A stretch of 5,271 nt of DNA from Burkholderiales bacterium (GCA_031283405.1 JAITBX010000105.1:1-5271); one strand, 5' to 3'; shown: positions 1-5,271, counted from the stretch's first letter. Numbers and translations: made by a program. Notes: generated by a model from the letters alone, not told the origin.

Positions 1-115
1 GCTTCATCTCAAAGAGACCGAGTTCCGTTTCAATCACAGGCATCACAATCTCTACAAGATGCTGCTACACTTACTCAGTTCAAACCCTCTTTAAGGCGTT
101 TGCTTCCTAAGCCCC
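1..115 (+). mobile_element. Right end of a probable IS1595-family insertion sequence (left part outside window)
   Basis: The stretch carries the last codons of a transposase-like reading frame followed by a short non-coding tail. Read on the minus strand, the tail at 95-115 begins GGGGCTTAGGAAGC, which would suit a terminal inverted repeat of an IS1595-type element. The element would then end near base 115, and bases 116-123 (TTTCACTA) could be an 8-base target duplication, the size known for this family. The other end lies outside the window, so the inverted repeat, the duplication and the exact boundary are inferences. It sits just beyond the T-run of the ribosomal operon terminator and is oriented towards it. 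Confidence 0.5.
2..94 (+). CDS. Transposase C-terminus, IS1595/ISXO2-like (partial)
   Basis: Frame 2 is open from the window edge to a TAA at 92-94 and gives 30 residues beginning LHLKETEFRFNHRHHNLYKM and ending SNPL. The E-F-R-F-N-H-R core, followed after a short gap by a leucine-rich helix, is how I remember the C-terminal end of IS1595/ISXO2-type DDE transposases, where a 'YLKEFEFRFNRR'-like segment closes the catalytic domain. The catalytic residues lie upstream, outside the window, so whether the gene is intact cannot be told. The frame is too short for a firm family call. It converges on rplQ, and it is the only plausible coding sequence on the plus strand. Confidence 0.55.
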   Translation, partial: LHLKETEFRFNHRHHNLYKMLLHLLSSNPL

Positions 116-122
116 TTTCACT

Positions 123-150
123 AAAAAAAGGGCGACCATCGGTCGCCCTT
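123..150 (-). terminator. Rho-independent terminator of the ribosomal protein operon
   Basis: On the minus strand a 10-bp perfect stem (AAGGGCGACC, loop GAT, GGTCGCCCTT; arms 141-150 and 128-137) runs directly into a tract of seven T (129-123), two of them at the stem base. It lies 77 bases past the rplQ stop and is the only classical terminator in the window. Read from the plus strand, the same stem is followed by CTTCTTCT, a poorer U-tract. It may therefore slow transcription coming from the insertion sequence but is mainly built for the operon. Confidence 0.9.
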
Positions 151-176
151 CTTCTGATACCTGCTTTTGTACGCAC

Positions 177-195
177 GGGCGAACGCAGTTCGCCC
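177..195. repeat. Perfect 8-bp palindrome, REP-like
   Basis: GGGCGAAC (177-184) and GTTCGCCC (188-195) are exact inverted arms around a 3-base loop. There is no T-run on either side, so it is not itself a terminator. In the operon transcript it forms a hairpin between the rplQ stop and the terminator. Its arms match those of the terminator except at one base pair. Similar GGGCGA...TCGCCC palindromes flanked by CCTAC are, from memory, scattered between genes in many bacterial genomes, so this may be one copy of a dispersed repeat. Confidence 0.7.
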
Positions 196-202
196 CTACA
201 AC

Positions 203-221
203 CTGATCCCTGATCCCTGAT
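203..221. repeat. 7-base tandem repeat, about 2.7 copies
   Basis: CTGATCC occurs at 203-209 and again at 210-216, followed by a partial copy CTGAT at 217-221. It begins five bases after the stop codon of rplQ and lies next to the palindrome. No function can be assigned. It could be a slippage-prone simple repeat or part of the intergenic repeat beside it. Confidence 0.75.
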
Positions 222-226
222 GATAA

Positions 227-619
227 CTACGCCGCTTCACCTTCTGCTGCGTCTTGCGTTTGCGGCCGGTCAACGAGTTCGACCAGCGCCATCGGCGCGG
301 CGTCGCCCACGCGAAAACCGAATTTCAGGATTCGCAGATAGCCGCCCGGGCGCGATTGGTAACGCGGCCCCAGTTCGTTAAAGAGTTTGGTGACCATCTC
401 GCGGTCGCGCAAGCGAGCAAACGCCAAGCGGCGATTCGCCAGCGTCGGCTCTTTGCCGAGGGTGATGAGCCGCTCGGCAACGCGACGCAGTTCCTTGGCT
501 TTGGGCAAGGTCGTCCGAATCGCTTCGTGCAGGAAGAGCGAGTTGGTCATGTTGCGCAGCATCGCCAAGCGATGCGCGCTGGTGCGGTTCAGTTTTCGCA
601 GGCCGTGACGATGGCGCAT
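227..619 (-). CDS. rplQ: 50S ribosomal protein L17
   Basis: This is a 130-residue L17, a large-subunit protein that contacts 23S rRNA near the exit-tunnel side of the ribosome. The N-terminus (MRHRHGLRKLNR) and the following RNA-binding stretch with 'RNMTNSLFLHEAIRTTLPKAKE' spacing, split around residues 22-43, are diagnostic of the bacterial family. The fold ends near residue 119 with the 'ALVELVDR' strand, followed by an acidic, alanine-rich tail of about eleven residues. The length is normal for a betaproteobacterium (about 130). The ATG is preceded by AAGGAAAC, with AGGA about nine bases upstream. It begins 27 bases after the rpoA stop, ends in TAG, and is the last gene of the operon, followed by the terminator at 123-150. 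Confidence 0.97.
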   Translation of the reverse strand: MRHRHGLRKLNRTSAHRLAMLRNMTNSLFLHEAIRTTLPKAKELRRVAERLITLGKEPTLANRRLAFARLRDREMVTKLFNELGPRYQSRPGGYLRILKFGFRVGDAAPMALVELVDRPQTQDAAEGEAA

Positions 620-646
620 GATCTGTTTCCTTTTTTGTTTGTCTGG

Positions 647-1624
647 TTACGGGCGGCTCAAACCGGCGGGCGGCCAGTTGTCCAGCTTCATTCCCAGCGA
701 AAGTCCGCGCGTAGCGAGAACTTCCTTGATTTCGTTGAGCGACTTGCGTCCCAGATTCGGCGTCTTGAGAAGCTCGGTTTCGGTACGCTGAATCAGGTCG
801 CCGATGTAGTTGATGTTTTCGGCCTTGAGGCAGTTGGCCGAACGCACGGTGAGTTCGAGATCATCGACCGGCAGACACAGCACCGGATCGACCTGCGGCA
901 TGCCGTACTCGTCGATCGGTTTGTCGCTTCCGCTCAGTTCGGCAAACGCCGACAGTTGATCGACCAGCACGCAGGCGGCTTCGCGCACGGCTTGCTCCGG
1001 CTCGATCACGCCGTTGGTTTCGATTTCGAGAATCAGCTTATCGAGGTCGGTGCGTTGTTCGACGCGGGCGCTCTCGACGGCGTAGCTGACGCGACGCACC
1101 GGCGAGAACGACGCATCGAGCAGGATGTTGCCGATGGTGCGACCGCTCTCTGCTTTTTCGCGAGCGATGACCGGCTGGTAGCCGCGTCCTCTATCGACGC
1201 GAATGTCCATCTCGATCTTGCCGCCCTGCGTCAGATGCGCAATCACGTGCTCGGGATTGATAATCTCGACATCGTGCGGCAACTCGATGTCGCCCGCTGT
1301 CACTGCGCCTTCGCCTTCTTTGGCGAGGCGCAAGGTGACGCTGCTGCGTCCTTGCAGTTTGAAGGCGACGCCTTTGAGGTTGAGCAGAATATCGACCACA
1401 TCTTCCTGTACGCCGTCAAGCGCGGAATACTCGTGCAGCACGCCTTCGATTTTGACTTCGGTCGGCGCAAATCCCGGCATCGAAGACAAAAGAACGCGGC
1501 GCAACGCATTTCCCAGAGTGTGGCCGTACCCGCGCTCGAACGGCTCCATCACCACACGCGCGTGAAAGGGCGACATATTCTGTACGTCGATGATGCGTGG
1601 TTTTAACAAAGCATTGCTCAGCAT
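647..1624 (-). CDS. rpoA: DNA-directed RNA polymerase subunit alpha
   Basis: This is a 325-residue alpha subunit, which dimerises to start RNA polymerase assembly and contacts promoter UP elements and activators. The N-terminal domain (about 1-230) carries the dimer motif HTLGNALRRVLLSS at 35-48, with R43 matching the E. coli assembly residue R45. A linker of about 15 residues follows, then the C-terminal domain with LTVRSANCLKAE, whose R261 matches the UP-element-binding R265. The domain closes with 'KTPNLGRKSLNEIKEVL' and NWPPAGL. The sequence is very close to betaproteobacterial RpoA. I chose ATG 1624 because AAAGG lies seven bases upstream; a TTG at 1642 would add six residues (MYKGIP) but has no ribosome site. 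It follows rpsD by 40 bases, the usual alpha-operon order. Ends in TAA. Confidence 0.97.
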   Translation of the reverse strand: MLSNALLKPRIIDVQNMSPFHARVVMEPFERGYGHTLGNALRRVLLSSMPGFAPTEVKIEGVLHEYSALDGVQEDVVDILLNLKGVAFKLQGRSSVTLRLAKEGEGAVTAGDIELPHDVEIINPEHVIAHLTQGGKIEMDIRVDRGRGYQPVIAREKAESGRTIGNILLDASFSPVRRVSYAVESARVEQRTDLDKLILEIETNGVIEPEQAVREAACVLVDQLSAFAELSGSDKPIDEYGMPQVDPVLCLPVDDLELTVRSANCLKAENINYIGDLIQRTETELLKTPNLGRKSLNEIKEVLATRGLSLGMKLDNWPPAGLSRP

Positions 1625-1631
1625 GGGGATA

Positions 1632-1636
1632 CCTTT
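1632..1636 (-). promoter_or_regulatory. Ribosome binding site of rpoA
   Basis: AAAGG on the minus strand lies seven bases before the ATG at 1624. It decides the start in favour of this ATG over the in-frame TTG at 1642, whose upstream sequence (TTGCCTTACCGTT) has no purine-rich site. Confidence 0.75.
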
Positions 1637-1664
1637 ATACAAAACGGTAAGGCAAAAGAGCCGA

Positions 1665-2288
1665 TTACTTCGAATAAAGCTCGACGATCAGATTTTCATT
1701 GATGTCTTGACCAAATTCGGAGCGATCCGGCGCGCTCTTGAAGAGACCCGTCATCTTGCTGACGTCAACTTCGACCCATGATGGGAATCCCATTTTCTCA
1801 GCGAGCTGCAAGCCGTCCTTGATTCGCAGTTGCGATTTGCCTTTGTCCGTCACCGCGATGACGTCGCCTGCTTTGAGGCGAGCCGAAGGCACGTTCAAGC
1901 GTTTGCCGTTGACCAGTATCGTGCCGTGCGTCACCAGTTGACGCGCTTCGGCACGGGTAGAACCGAACCCCATGCGATAGACGACGTTGTCCAGGCGGGA
2001 TTCGAGCAGTTTCAAAAGATTTTCGCCGGTCGAGCCTTGACGACGCGCCGCTTCGGCAAAACATAACCGGAATTGACGTTCAAGCAGGCCGTAGATGCGG
2101 CGTACTTTCTGTTTTTCGCGCAACTGGGTGCCGTAGTCGGAAGTACGCGCGCCAGATTTCTGGCCGTGCTGTCCGGGTTTGACTTCCAGTTTGCACTTGG
2201 AGTCGAGCGAGCGACGCGCGCTTTTCAGGAAAAGGTCGGTGCCTTCCCGTCGCGCCAGCTTACATTTGGGTCCGAGGTAACGAGCCAC
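1665..2288 (-). CDS. rpsD: 30S ribosomal protein S4
   Basis: This is a 207-residue S4, a primary 16S rRNA binder that nucleates 30S assembly and, in E. coli, represses the alpha operon. The N-terminal region opens MARYLGPKCK and includes PGQHGQK (about 38-44) and the highly conserved 'SDYGTQLREKQKVRRIYG' stretch. The S4 RNA-binding domain follows at about 97-160 with 'LESRLDNVVYRMGFGSTRAEARQ'. The C-terminus ENLIVELYSK is the proteobacterial form. Only C9 and C32 remain of the four zinc cysteines of thermophile-type S4, so this is the zinc-free form. The start is GTG, supported by AGGA six bases upstream and by alignment to the universal MARY start. It follows rpsK by 43 bases and ends in TAA. 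Confidence 0.97.
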   Translation of the reverse strand: MARYLGPKCKLARREGTDLFLKSARRSLDSKCKLEVKPGQHGQKSGARTSDYGTQLREKQKVRRIYGLLERQFRLCFAEAARRQGSTGENLLKLLESRLDNVVYRMGFGSTRAEARQLVTHGTILVNGKRLNVPSARLKAGDVIAVTDKGKSQLRIKDGLQLAEKMGFPSWVEVDVSKMTGLFKSAPDRSEFGQDINENLIVELYSK

Positions 2289-2294
2289 TTGCTA

Positions 2295-2298
2295 TCCT
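2295..2298 (-). promoter_or_regulatory. Ribosome binding site of rpsD (GTG start)
   Basis: AGGA on the minus strand (in ATAGGATAGCAA) ends six bases before the GTG at 2288. No ATG lies in the upstream gap, so the site and the conserved N-terminus together fix GTG as the start. Confidence 0.75.
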
Positions 2299-2331
2299 AT
2301 GCAAAAATAAAAATGGAAAATATCCGTCGCA

Positions 2332-2730
2332 TCAAACGCGACGGCGCTTGGGAGGACGGCAGCCGTTATGCGGTATCGGCGTCACGTCCGAAATCGAAGT
2401 TACTTTCAAGCCGAGCGCGTTCAAGGCGCGCACCGACGATTCGCGGCCGGGGCCGGGGCCTTTGATCCGCACTTCGAGATTTTTCACGCCGCATTCCTGC
2501 GCCGAACGACCGGCGGCTTCTGCCGCGACCTGCGCCGCAAACGGCGTCGATTTACGCGATCCCTTGAATCCCGCGCCGCCGGAAGTTGCCCACGACAAGG
2601 TGTTGCCCTGACGGTCGGTGATGGTGATGATCGTGTTGTTGAACGAAGCGTGAACGTGCACGATCCCTTCAGAAATGTTCTTCTTGACTTTCTTGCGGGT
2701 GCGCGTTGTGTTCTTTGAGGGTTGTGCCAT
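2332..2730 (-). CDS. rpsK: 30S ribosomal protein S11
   Basis: This is a 132-residue S11, part of the 30S platform near the mRNA exit (Shine-Dalgarno) cleft. A basic N-terminal arm (about 1-18, rich in K and R) leads into GIVHVHASFNNTIITITD, then 'SGGAGFKGSRKSTPFAAQ', and the C-terminal signature SDVTPIPHNGCRPPKRRRV. N122 in the HNG motif matches the E. coli asparagine known to be converted to isoaspartate. The length is slightly above the E. coli 129 because of extra N-terminal residues. The ATG is preceded by AGAGGA, with AGGA eight bases upstream. It starts 21 bases after the rpsM stop and ends in TGA. Confidence 0.98.
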   Translation of the reverse strand: MAQPSKNTTRTRKKVKKNISEGIVHVHASFNNTIITITDRQGNTLSWATSGGAGFKGSRKSTPFAAQVAAEAAGRSAQECGVKNLEVRIKGPGPGRESSVRALNALGLKVTSISDVTPIPHNGCRPPKRRRV

Positions 2731-2751
2731 CAGTGATTCCTCTCTATCGAA

Positions 2752-3120
2752 TTACTTTTTACCGGCAACGGTGCGGCCTTTTTTCGGCCCCTTGCGCGTG
2801 CGCGCATTGGTGCGTGTCCGCTGACCGCGCACCGGCAATCCGCGGCGATGACGAACGCCGCGATAACAGCCGAGGTCCATCAGCCGCTTGATGCTCATCG
2901 TGACTTCACGACGCAAATCGCCTTCTACCGCAAACTGGGTAATCAGTTCGCGCAGTTTGTCCATCTCGGCATCGCCCAGATCCTTGATCTTGGTCGCGCC
3001 GCTGATTCCCGCCGCCGCACAAATATCTTTGGCGCGCGAACGGCCAATACCGTAAATCGCGGTCAAGGCGATTTCCGCGTGTTGGTGGTTGGGGATGTTT
3101 ACGCCTGCTATACGGGCCAT
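2752..3120 (-). CDS. rpsM: 30S ribosomal protein S13
   Basis: This is a 122-residue S13, a 30S head protein that forms intersubunit bridges with the 50S and touches P-site tRNA with its basic tail. The start MARIAGVNIP and the helix-hairpin-helix YGIGRSRAKDI (about 23-33) are typical. The signature RGVRHRRGLPVRGQRTRTNA lies near residues 88-107, followed by a lysine-rich tail (KGPKKGRTVAGKK). The ATG is preceded by ATAGGGTAAAAAG, a moderate ribosome site. In E. coli this is the first gene of the alpha operon. Here it follows rpmJ by only 27 bases, so it is read with the spc genes. Ends in TAA. Confidence 0.98.
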   Translation of the reverse strand: MARIAGVNIPNHQHAEIALTAIYGIGRSRAKDICAAAGISGATKIKDLGDAEMDKLRELITQFAVEGDLRREVTMSIKRLMDLGCYRGVRHRRGLPVRGQRTRTNARTRKGPKKGRTVAGKK

Positions 3121-3147
3121 CTTTTTACCCTATCCGATCGAAATTTA

Positions 3148-3261
3148 TTAACCTTGCCGCTGCTTGTGGCGCGGGTCTTCACAAATCACGCGCACAACGC
3201 GATTGCGCCGAATGATCTTGCACTTTCGGCAAATTCTTTTGACTGATGCTACGACTTTCAT
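3148..3261 (-). CDS. rpmJ: 50S ribosomal protein L36
   Basis: This very small gene encodes 37 residues (MKVVASVKRICRKCKIIRRN, ending PRHKQRQG). L36 is the smallest bacterial 50S protein and binds domains II and V of 23S rRNA near the L7/L12 stalk base. The zinc ribbon is complete: C11 and C14 (CRKC), C27 and H32 (CEDPRH), so this is the zinc-binding (C+) form. About 14 of its 37 residues are lysine, arginine or histidine. The ATG is preceded by GTGAGAGAGCCAAA, a weak purine-rich ribosome site. It lies 57 bases after infA and 27 bases before rpsM, and ends in TAA. Confidence 0.97.
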   Translation of the reverse strand: MKVVASVKRICRKCKIIRRNRVVRVICEDPRHKQRQG

Positions 3262-3286
3262 TTTGGCTCTCTCACATTTTCGTTAT

Positions 3287-3302
3287 CCGCCGCTTCCGGC
3301 GG
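3287..3302. repeat. Short perfect hairpin between infA and rpmJ
   Basis: CCGCCG (3287-3292) and CGGCGG (3297-3302) are perfect arms around a 4-base loop, which reads GAAG in the minus-strand transcript. No T-run follows, so it is not a typical terminator. It lies 17 bases after the infA stop and 25 bases before the rpmJ start. An all-GC six-pair stem would be stable and could protect mRNA ends or slow polymerase, but chance is possible in GC-rich DNA. Confidence 0.5.
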
Positions 3303-3318
3303 GTTGCCTAGCACGATT

Positions 3319-3537
3319 TCACTTGGTGCGGAAGGTAATCCGCGCTCGCGTCAAATCGTACGGCGTCATGTCCACGGTCACCTTGTCGCCGGGAAGAATA
3401 CGAATGTAGTGCATCCTCATCTTGCCGGAGATATGGGCCAGTACCACATGGCCATTTTCCAACTTCACCCGAAACGTCGCGTTCGGCAACATTTCGATCA
3501 CCTCACCCTGCATCTGGATGGTGTCTTCTTTGGCCAT
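3319..3537 (-). CDS. infA: Translation initiation factor IF-1
   Basis: This is a 72-residue IF-1, exactly the family's usual length. It binds the 30S A site during initiation and assists IF-2 and IF-3. It is a single S1-type OB-fold: MAKEDTIQMQGEVIEMLPNA, then 'FRVKLENGHVVLAHISGKMR', then the conserved 'YIRILPGDKVTVDMTPYDLTRARI' close. The wording of the C-terminal half matches betaproteobacterial IF-1. Its ATG shares one base with the secY stop (TGATG), and the nearest ribosome site, GGAG at 3548-3551, lies ten bases upstream inside secY, so the two are probably translationally coupled. Its place between secY and rpmJ is typical of many bacteria but not of E. coli. Ends in TGA. Confidence 0.98.
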   Translation of the reverse strand: MAKEDTIQMQGEVIEMLPNATFRVKLENGHVVLAHISGKMRMHYIRILPGDKVTVDMTPYDLTRARITFRTK

Positions 3538-4865
3538 CAGCGCAAAGCTCCGCCTTTGAAGTTGGCTTTCTTCAATAAGCTCTCATACTGCTGCGACATC
3601 AGGTACGCCTGCACCTGCGTCATGAAATCCATCGTCACCACCACCACGATCAACAGCGAAGTGCCGCCGAAATAAAACGGCACATTTTTCCAGGCGATCA
3701 GGAAGTTCGGAATGAAGCAAACGACCACCAGATAAATCGCTCCCAGCAAGGTCAGCCGCATCATGATCTTTTCGAGATACTTGGCGGTGTGCTCGCCCGG
3801 GCGATAGCCCGGAATCAGCGCGCCGCTCTTCTTCAAATTATCTGCCGTGTCTTTCGGGTTGTATTGCAACGCCGTATAGAAAAAGCAGAAGAAGACGATC
3901 GCCGCCGCGTACAAAATTTCATGCAAGGGCTGTCCCATCGACAGCATCGCCGACATGTCTTTCAGAAAATAGGCAAAGCGTGAATCACTGTTGCCCGCCA
4001 TCTGCGCCAGCGTCGCCGGAAACATGATGATCGACGACGCGAAGATCGCCGGAATCACGCCCGACATGTTGAGCTTGAACGGCAAGTACGAACTTTGCGC
4101 CGGCGCGATCCGGTTGCCGATCTGGCGCTTGGCGTACTGCACCAGCACTTTCCTTTGCGCCCGCTCGAAGAACACCACCACGCCGGTCACCAGCACCACC
4201 AGCACCGCCACGCCCAGCGCCAACGGAATCGAGTACGCACCGGTGTTGACGTTCTCCAGCGTTCGCCCGATCGCGTCCGGCAAGCCGGCGACGATACCTG
4301 CAAAGATGATGAGCGAAATGCCGTTGCCCAAACCGCGCTCGGTGATTTGTTCGCCGAGCCACATCAAAAACATCGTGCCGGTCACCAATGTGATGGCGCA
4401 CATGATCCGGAAGCCGCCGCCGGGCGATACAACCAATCCTTGCTGCATTCCTTCAAAAGCGATGGCCACGCCCATTCCCTGAACAAACGCCAGCACAACG
4501 GTCAAGTAACGGGTGTACTGAGTGATCTTGCGCCGACCGGCCTCGCCCTCTTTCTTGAGCGCTTCAAGCGGCGGCCACATCGCCGCCAGCAACTGCATGA
4601 TGATCGACGCCGTGATGTAAGGCATCACCCCCAGCGTCAAAATCGAGAAGCGCCGCATCGCGCCTCCCGAAAAGAGGTTCATCATTCCCAACAAACCGCC
4701 TTCGCTGCCTTTGAACAAATCTTCGAGCAGCGCCGCGTTCACGCCGGGCACCGGAACGTGCGTTCCGATCCGAAACACGATCATCGCGCCCAGCAAAAAC
4801 CACAGACGCTTTGCCAAGTCGCCGTATTTGTTACCGCTTTTTGCAGCCGGATTGAGCGTAGCCAA
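3537..4865 (-). CDS. secY: Protein translocase subunit SecY
   Basis: This is a 442-residue SecY, the ten-helix core of the SecYEG channel in the inner membrane, which passes proteins driven by SecA or the ribosome. The first helix (about 19-38) is followed by the plug region and 'NLFSGGAMRRFSILTLGVMPYITASIIMQLL'. Cytoplasmic loop 4 carries ERAQRKVLVQYAKRQIGNR (about 240-255). Loop 5 carries PGYRPGEHTAKY, where R355 matches the E. coli R357 needed for SecA function. The C-terminus YESLLKKANFKGG is the proteobacterial form. The start is TTG at 4865, supported by AGGAG five bases upstream; the next in-frame ATG is codon 28, inside helix 1. It begins 37 bases after rplO and ends in TGA overlapping infA. 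Confidence 0.97.
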   Translation of the reverse strand: MATLNPAAKSGNKYGDLAKRLWFLLGAMIVFRIGTHVPVPGVNAALLEDLFKGSEGGLLGMMNLFSGGAMRRFSILTLGVMPYITASIIMQLLAAMWPPLEALKKEGEAGRRKITQYTRYLTVVLAFVQGMGVAIAFEGMQQGLVVSPGGGFRIMCAITLVTGTMFLMWLGEQITERGLGNGISLIIFAGIVAGLPDAIGRTLENVNTGAYSIPLALGVAVLVVLVTGVVVFFERAQRKVLVQYAKRQIGNRIAPAQSSYLPFKLNMSGVIPAIFASSIIMFPATLAQMAGNSDSRFAYFLKDMSAMLSMGQPLHEILYAAAIVFFCFFYTALQYNPKDTADNLKKSGALIPGYRPGEHTAKYLEKIMMRLTLLGAIYLVVVCFIPNFLIAWKNVPFYFGGTSLLIVVVVTMDFMTQVQAYLMSQQYESLLKKANFKGGALR

Positions 4866-4870
4866 GAAAA

Positions 4871-4875
4871 CTCCT
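4871..4875 (-). promoter_or_regulatory. Strong ribosome binding site of secY (TTG start)
   Basis: AGGAG on the minus strand lies five bases before the TTG at 4865. It is the best Shine-Dalgarno match in the window and shows that TTG, not the distant internal ATG, starts secY. A strong site with a weak start codon may balance SecY output against the ribosomal proteins. Confidence 0.85.
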
Positions 4876-4902
4876 GAACCGGTTTACTGTGCGCTTTGCA
4901 CG

Positions 4903-5271
4903 TTATTTCTTCTTCGCCTTTTTCGGCGAAATTGCTTCTGTCGGCGCCTCGATCAGCGTCACGCTGCCGCCCGCCGCTTCAATCGCCGCCTTCGCGCCCT
5001 TCGTCACCAAAACGCCCGACAGCTTGATCGCTTTGTCGATCGTTCCGGTTTTGATGACTTTGGCCACTTTCGCCGTCGAGGTCAGCAAACCCGCCGATTT
5101 CAGCGTCAGAAAATCAATCTCTTCGACCGGCAAACACGCCAAATCGTTCAAGCGAACTTCACCGACATCGCCACGGCTCAACGATACGAAACCGCGCTTG
5201 GGAAGGCGGCGCTGCAACGGCATTTGCCCGCCTTCAAAACCGACTTTGTGGAAACCGCCCGAGCGCGATTT
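4903..5271 (-). CDS. rplO: 50S ribosomal protein L15, C-terminal part
   Basis: The last 122 residues of L15 are present; the reading frame stays open to the window edge, so the ATG at 5223 is internal. The fragment begins KSRSGGFHKVGFEGGQMPLQ, the universal L15 glycine-rich segment that threads through 23S rRNA, followed by RRLPKRGF. Given a usual length of about 145 residues, some 20-25 N-terminal residues are missing. The second half (KVIKTGTIDKAIKLSGVLVT onward, to AAIEAAGGSVTLIE) is the globular L15/L18e domain, and the protein ends in a basic KKAKKK tail. L15 is a late-assembly 50S protein. Its position directly before secY is the standard spc order. Ends in TAA. Confidence 0.97.
   Translation of the reverse strand, partial: KSRSGGFHKVGFEGGQMPLQRRLPKRGFVSLSRGDVGEVRLNDLACLPVEEIDFLTLKSAGLLTSTAKVAKVIKTGTIDKAIKLSGVLVTKGAKAAIEAAGGSVTLIEAPTEAISPKKAKKK

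Noticed and set aside
1..213. Frame 1 plus-strand reading, open for 70 codons from the window edge
   Set aside because: It runs through the terminator and palindrome and resembles no family, whereas frame 2 gives the transposase-like end.
254..1606. 450-codon open frame on the plus strand across rplQ and rpoA
   Set aside because: It lies antisense to two certain genes, its translation shows no recognisable fold and is rich in R, H, Q and F as expected from the reverse of GC-rich coding DNA, and it has no good ribosome site.
1634..1639. TATAAA on the minus strand just before rpoA as a -10 box
   Set aside because: No -35-like hexamer is found about 17 bases upstream, and the same bases contain the AAAGG ribosome site.
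1640..1642. TTG as an earlier start for rpoA
   Set aside because: There is no purine-rich site upstream, while the ATG at 1624 has AAAGG at seven bases and gives the usual family N-terminus.
4095..4877. 260-codon open frame on the plus strand across secY
   Set aside because: Its product is dominated by H, R and Q runs, the typical antisense reading of a membrane protein gene, with no family resemblance.
4889..4901. Hairpin GTGC-GCTTT-GCAC and palindrome AACCGGTT between rplO and secY
   Set aside because: A four-pair stem and an eight-base palindrome are within chance expectation, and no T-run follows.

Overview
The window is the distal end of a bacterial spc–alpha ribosomal protein operon, all on the minus strand. 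In transcription order (high to low coordinates) it carries rplO (5' end cut by the window edge), secY, infA, rpmJ, rpsM, rpsK, rpsD, rpoA and rplQ. The host is most likely a betaproteobacterium. RpoA, IF-1, SecY and S4 all read like beta/gammaproteobacterial proteins, with RpoA and IF-1 closest to betaproteobacterial forms as I remember them. infA also lies between secY and rpmJ, whereas E. coli has moved infA elsewhere. This assignment comes from recognising the sequences; no search was run.

Layout: 4903-5271 rplO; 3537-4865 secY (TTG start); 3319-3537 infA, sharing one base with secY; 3148-3261 rpmJ (37 codons); 2752-3120 rpsM; 2332-2730 rpsK; 1665-2288 rpsD (GTG start); 647-1624 rpoA; 227-619 rplQ. 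Gaps between genes are short, from an overlap to 57 bases. Most genes have a visible Shine-Dalgarno sequence, and I found no convincing internal promoter, so the block is probably read as one long transcript. The products belong together: 30S proteins S13, S11 and S4, 50S proteins L15, L36 and L17, initiation factor IF-1, the alpha subunit of RNA polymerase, and the SecY channel that takes nascent proteins from ribosomes.

After rplQ come about 226 bases without a ribosomal gene, and this is the least ordinary part. It holds a 7-base tandem repeat, a perfect 8-bp palindrome, and a strong intrinsic terminator whose stem is nearly the same sequence as that palindrome. At the window's left edge is the C-terminal end of what looks like an IS1595-type transposase, on the plus strand and converging on the operon.

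I see no undescribed biological system. The points worth a second look are the insertion sequence end beside the terminator, the pair of matching palindromes, the very short rpmJ-rpsM gap (which leaves no room for an E. coli-type S4-binding leader), and the non-ATG starts.
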